64,000 nt of DNA, from the NCBI RefSeq assembly GCF_000003815.2, contig NC_049994.1:1834643-1898642 (forward strand), written 5' to 3'. Source of the stretch: Branchiostoma floridae. Lineage: Eukaryota; Chordata; Leptocardii; Amphioxiformes; Branchiostomatidae. The notes beneath the pieces were generated by a model that saw only the letters and a list, made by a program, of their open reading frames with translations, did not search any database and was not told the origin of the DNA. This document shows, piece by piece, positions 59,254 through 64,000 of the stretch; position 1 is the first letter of the stretch, and every line of letters begins with the position of its first letter. Position numbers and translations under genes: made by a program.

Positions 59254-59429
59254 TTTATCCGGTATACTATATGTCACGTACCTGTTGTTTGTGAATAAAG
59301 CGCACACGATGCCGATGAGCTGTGGACTTCCTCAGCCGTTTGAAGAACAGTTTTCAGCACCTAACACGATTTACGCCACTGAGGCGGCGAGGTCTATGAA
59401 TACAGTGCGTATATTTTGCAGAAGATTGA

Positions 59430-60600
59430 CTACCCAATGTTATGTTTATATGAATTTGGAGCACCGAAAAGAAAACGCTTGTTTTGGACAATATAATTGT
59501 AAGCGCTGGCAAATCTATTAGATCTACTATCTTCTAGAGGAATGCCTACTTAGTTTTATGTTTATATCAATTTAAAACACCAAAAGGAATGCTTTTTGTA
59601 CAACATTATTGCAAACGCCGATGTAGTTGACGGTTGCTGNNNNNNNNNNNNNNNNNNNNNNNNNNNNNNNNNNNNNNNNNNNNNNNNNNNNNNNNNNNNN
59701 NNNNNNNNNNNNNNNNNNNNNNNNNNNNNNNNNNNNNNNCATGTAGTTCCATGTATATATGAATATATAGCACCGAAAAGAAATGCTTTTTATCCTAGCC
59801 AAGACGATTACGTTTTCAGTTTTATTTGGACGTTTCTGCATGATATTTGGTGGCTTGGTAGGGTTGCATAAAAGAGGGGGAAATTCGATAATGGGCGGCG
59901 AGCTACGGTACTGCAGCGGGCCCGGGTAGCAGAGTTGGAAGTAAAACTATTCTTAAGTTTGAGGCTCATACTTTTTATGAGTGGATATGTCTTGGGGCAG
60001 GATGGGAGTGTGGTAAGATTGGGCCCCTGGCGGCTTATTTAGAATTACAGTTGGTGGTTTTGTTGTTACCTTTGGAAGGGAATAATTTGAGCAGATGGTG
60101 CTGGATGTGCATTGTAATTGCACATACCTTAGGTTGTGATTGATATCATCAAACGTACAGTATAGGCTATGAAAGAATAATGAGATTTCATTCAAATCTA
60201 GAAATCGACCACTTGACATCATTTGACAAAGATATGTATTCGTGGAACTCTACTTGTTCGTACAATATCGTTGAACGCGCTGGCAAAGCTATTTTACAAG
60301 AGGAAGCAATACGTAGTGTAATGTTCATATGAAATTAGAGCACCGAGAAGGAATGTTTTTGTACAGTATTATTGCAAGAGCCGGCAAAACTATTACTGGC
60401 CAGAAGAACGCCTACTTATGTTTATCTTTATGTGTATGTTTATGTTTATATGAATCTAGAGCACCAAAAAGGAATGCTTTTTTTGTACATTATCACTGCA
60501 AGCGCTGCCAAAACTATGTTTGCCAGAAGAATGACTACTTAGTATAATGATATATGAATTTAGAGCAAAAGGGAGACATGTTTTTTTTGTAAAATATTAT
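59430..60600 (-). repeat. ~101-bp satellite upstream of the right LRR gene, with assembly gap
   Basis: Reverse-complement equivalents of the left-arm array (TATGAAT, then AGAGCACCGAAAAG and TTGCAAGCGCTGGCAAA). It is split by the same non-satellite block at about 59800-60230. The 100-N gap falls inside it, as expected for a hard-to-assemble tandem array. Confidence 0.7.
59640..59739. other. Assembly gap (100 N)
   Basis: Exactly 100 N, probably a gap of unknown size. The flanks match continuous sequence in the left arm near 16700-16760, so orientation across it is supported. Confidence 0.98.
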
Positions 60601-60999
60601 TCCAAACGCTGACAAAACTTTTGTTTACCAAGATTGGAAGGGCTACTTAGTGTTATGACGATGGAAGTTAGACATCAATGTAAGGTAAATACGATACGCC
60701 AAATAACAGTTACTCTTGAAAGCAACTGAATATGTTTTTGGAAACGGTCAGACGTTTCATATAGTATCCACTGTAGACACTGAAAGGAAAATGTTAAAAT
60801 CACTTTTTATACCGTACTTATGAATTTAAATGCAAAATAGCTGAGGACAATTTCAGACTATCAAATAGCAAAAGGAAAAACTGGGTTTCGATGTTCTGGT
60901 TGCTAGACGAAAGAATCGTGTATATCAAATGAAACAAGAAAGCTTTTGAGGTATAAACTGGCCAGTGCATTTTTGACAAAAAAACAACAACAAAAATAG

Positions 61000-61820
61000 A
61001 TATTGTGGGCCCTTAAGGCAGCTGATGGCCACGGTGGCGGAACTTTTCATCGTCTTGCGATCCGGCTCCGGGAGATAGATGAATCCAGGTGTGCAGTTTT
61101 CTCAGGTGGTACTTTCCTTGCCTACAATCCAGTTTTAGGGACTTTAGGGTCCAATTGGCACTGACTCTCAATGTAAATTGGACCCTGGTCTGTTTTTAAG
61201 CCCTTAAGGCAGCTGGTCGCCCCGGTGACGTCGGAACTTTTGATCGTCTTGCGGTCCGGAACTGGGAGATGGATGAATCCAGGTGGCAGTCTCTCAGGTG
61301 GTAACTTTCCTTGTCTACAATCCAGGTTTAGGGACTTGCACGTGTCGAAGGGCATTGACTTTCAATGGAAATTGGACCCTGGCCTGTTTTGTTGGCCCTT
61401 AAGGCAGCTGGTCGCCCCGGTGGCGGAACTTTTCCTGGTCTTGCGATCCGGCTCTAAGAGATGGATGAATCCAGGTGTGCAGTTCTCTCAGGTGGTACTT
61501 TCCTTGTCTACAATACAGGTTTAGGGACTTTTGGGTCCAATTTGCATTGAAAGTCAATGTAAATTGGACCCTGGCCTGTTTTTTGGCCCTTAAGGCAGCT
61601 GATGGCCCCGGTGGCGGAACTTTTTATCGTCTTGCGATCCGGCTCTGGGAAATGGATGAATCCAGGTGTGCGGTTCTCTCAGGTGGTACTTTCCTTGTCT
61701 ACAATCCAGGTTTAGGGACTTTGGGGTCCAGTTTGCATTGACTTTCAATGGAAATTGGACCCTGGCCTGTTTTGGGGCCCTTAAGGCAGCTGATGGCCCC
61801 GGTGGCGGAACTTTTCATCG
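61000..61820. repeat. Tandem repeat of about 190 bp, five units
   Basis: CCCTTAAGGCAGCTG recurs at about 61011, 61201, 61398, 61587 and 61779. Units also share GGTGGCGGAACTTTTCATCG, GATGGATGAATCCAGGTG and TCTCAGGTGGTACTTTCC. It starts about 230 bp outside the right arm. Frames across it are not gene-like. Confidence 0.85.
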
Positions 61821-63180
61821 TGTTACCATTAACTTACCGCATTACTGCAAATTTTAGTATTGTGCACATCCGACCTTGTGTGCGGCTGCCGAAAATTACA
61901 CGCTAATATCCTTGGTATTAGATTAAATTTCGTCACTTAACTGTCGTAGGTATGTTTGGCTGTTTGAATGGGATTTTTCTAATGCTACAAATGTACGTAC
62001 AGGCAGTCGTTTTCTATCTTACATTGCACTATTTTAGGGCACCCACTCCGAGGAATACATTTATAGGACCTGTGAACTATATAAAAGGTATCAACTGCTC
62101 GATCCGATTTTTTACAAAATGTACTGGAATTTTGTGCAAGCAAGGTTGGTTGTCATAATCTCAGAAATGAAAAATTGTTTTGTTTTTTTACGAATTGGTC
62201 ATGAAGTTGCCATTCTTGATTCCGACAGATTTCTCCCTTCTTTCCTTATTGTTACATATCAAATTGTTTGTTTGCCGGCTGGATATGTGAGCAATGGGCA
62301 TGAACATGGCGACCACCTCCAGGAACCCAAGAGTTGCAATTTTCACTGACGTTTTCTACGCCGGAATGTTAGTTTAAATGAGCATTTTTCCGGCATTTCT
62401 TATTGCTCACCCTTCACTATATCGTACACTCTTTTTCGAGGTTTAAAAGAAATAAAAGTTCATTGTTTAGACGCTAGCCACGCGCCGTTCGTTTATAGTT
62501 GCAAAATGTATCAATCACTTGGGTATCCAGTTTCTCTGAAGATTTTAGAACATAGCAGGACTAGGCAGCCAAGTTCTTTTTGTTTACTATTATTATCACG
62601 TTAGTTTCAAGCCTAACCTGCATTAAATGCCTTGCCTTCCCTCTTGCCCATGTAAAAATTGTAGATGGATAGATAGAAGATCATTGAATAGAAAAATAAT
62701 AATACACACGTGGAATTGTCCACTGAAACTGACAGAACAAACACAGAAAGCCGCTACATCTTGTTTGTGTTCAGAGGGTGTTTTGAGGCATCTTAGGTTT
62801 CACATGAATGTCAGGGAGGCCAGAGTCGGCATACATGTAAACAAGGGGGCGTGGTGATGTTGCTTGCTACGCGGCAATACATCTTTTGTCACAATTTTGA
62901 AATTTTTCTCATAATGAAGATGTCCAGTTTACAATGTACTCTTTGTTTTACGATTCAAAATACTATTACTCACTATTACTCTCCTGCCAATCGTTGTGTA
63001 GTCGACACAAGGATACTGTATGCAAGGAAGTATGTGTATTTTGCATGAATGAAGTATTGTTACTTGCTGGGCCACTATAGCACTCATATTTATGAATAAA
63101 ATCGTACTCAATTTTTCTTTTTAAAAATGTTGTCACGATTTCTCAATAAAATCTAATCTGTCGGGCTATGGGAGTGAGAC
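61821..63180. other. Gene-free stretch
   Basis: Short frames only. The 76-aa frame at 62627-62857 is Cys-rich but has no recognisable domain or partner exon. No clear repeats. Confidence 0.4.
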
Positions 63181-63184
63181 ATGG

Positions 63185-64000
63185 TACTGATCCTAAGGCT
63201 GTCCTGGGTGCTGAAAACCATCAATATTTGTACAACTTGACCTGTCCTTAGTGCTGAACACTATCGATACATGAACAACTAAGCCTGTCCTTGGTGCTGA
63301 ACACTATCGATACATGAGCAAGTAAGTCTGTCCTTGGTGCTGAACACTATCAATACATGAGGAACTAAGTCTGTCCTTGGTGCTGAACACTATCAATACA
63401 TGATCAACTAAGTCTGTCCTTGGTGCTGAACACTATCAATATATGAGCAACTAAGCCCGTCTTTGGTGCTGAACACTATCAATACATGAGCAACTAAGTC
63501 TGTCCTTGGTGCTGAACACTATCAATACATGATCAACTAAGTCTGTCCTTGGTGCAGAACACCATCAATACACGAGCAACTAAGTCTGTCCTTGGTGCTG
63601 AACACTATCAATACATGAGGAACTAAGTCTGTCCTTGGTGCTGAACACTATCAATACATGATCAACTAAGTCTGTCCTTGGTGCTGAACACTATCAATAT
63701 ATGAGCAACTAAGCCCGTCTTTGGTGCTGAACACTATCAACACATGAGCAACTAAGTCTGTCCTTGGTGCTGAACCCTATCAATACATGAGCAACAAAGT
63801 CTGTCCTTGGTGCTGAAAAGCACCATTATATATAAACAACAAGACCTGTCCTTGGTGCTGAAAACCATCAATACATGAACAACTAGACCTGTCCTTGGTG
63901 CTGAAAACCATCGAAACATGAACAACTAAGCCTGTCCTTGGTGCAGAAAACCATCATTATATATAAACAACTAGATCTGTCCTTGGTGCTGAAAAGCACC
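63185..64000. repeat. 43-bp tandem array running off the window
   Basis: About 19 units of TCTGTCCTTGGTGCTGAACA followed by CTATCAATACATGAGCAACTAAG. A six-unit block repeats (the GGAACTAAG variant at 63361 and 63619, 258 bp apart), showing higher-order duplication. The array continues past the right edge. Confidence 0.9.

Larger units (their letters stand above)
52070..60772 (-). repeat. Right arm of large inverted duplication
   Basis: Reverse-complement counterpart of 15712-26583, lacking the CR1/L2 element and the piggyBac-like MITE. It carries a private foldback MITE (54866-55052), a private (TA)n tract (52653-52707) and a 100-base N gap (59640-59739) in the satellite. Its LRR gene is the intact copy. 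Confidence 0.85.

Noticed and set aside
58331-59298. Long plus-strand frames (270 and 130 aa) opposite the LRR gene
   Set aside because: They mirror the LRR coding strand in both arms and show no protein features.
15712-60772. Inverted duplication as a simple haplotype assembly artefact
   Set aside because: Arms differ by complete transposon insertions and satellites, and haplotype duplicates are not normally joined in inverted order 25 kb apart. It is not fully excluded without long reads.
63185-64000. CRISPR-like array
   Set aside because: Units are contiguous near-identical 43-bp tandem copies without unique spacers, in eukaryotic DNA.

Overview
The window looks like nuclear DNA of a cephalochordate (amphioxus, Branchiostoma-like). 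This is inferred from a split animal haem-peroxidase gene with GT-AG introns, an LRR receptor gene of an expanded invertebrate-chordate type, a tRNA-headed SINE, several clades of non-LTR retrotransposon remnants, and very dense foldback elements/MITEs and satellites. I cannot fix the species. Only two gene families are clearly supported; most of the rest is repeats.

Layout. 1-15.7 kb: no gene, only dispersed repeats and non-autonomous DNA transposons, several with recognisable target-site duplications. 15.7-26.6 kb and 52.1-60.8 kb are two arms of a large inverted duplication. Each arm carries one copy of an LRR transmembrane receptor gene downstream of a ~101-bp satellite. The right copy (minus strand, 56350-59253) is an intact, apparently intronless ORF of 967-985 aa. 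The left copy (plus strand, 17202-20188) has a 13-nt deletion and a 9-nt insertion carrying a stop. The left arm has acquired a CR1/L2-type retrotransposon and a piggyBac-like MITE, and the right arm a foldback MITE. Each insertion is matched by an empty site in the other arm.

Between the arms (26.6-52.1 kb) lies a nine-exon plus-strand gene (33817-42622). It encodes a secreted protein with a C-type lectin domain followed by a complete animal haem peroxidase domain. All nine exons join in frame with consistent phases. The lectin domain is one 411-nt phase 1-1 exon that could be skipped without changing frame. The remaining spacer holds retrotransposon C-terminal fragments, a 27-bp minisatellite, a ~148-bp satellite with higher-order structure, and a second smaller inverted repeat (49.0-51.6 kb). 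60.8-64 kb is gene-free and holds ~190-bp and 43-bp tandem arrays.

The two gene families are both plausible surface or secreted recognition molecules: a lectin-targeted oxidant enzyme, and an LRR receptor whose tail is packed with SH3-, SH2/YxxI- and 14-3-3-type motifs. A joint role in defence is only an inference from domain content. Exon borders, duplication limits and repeat periods were read by eye.
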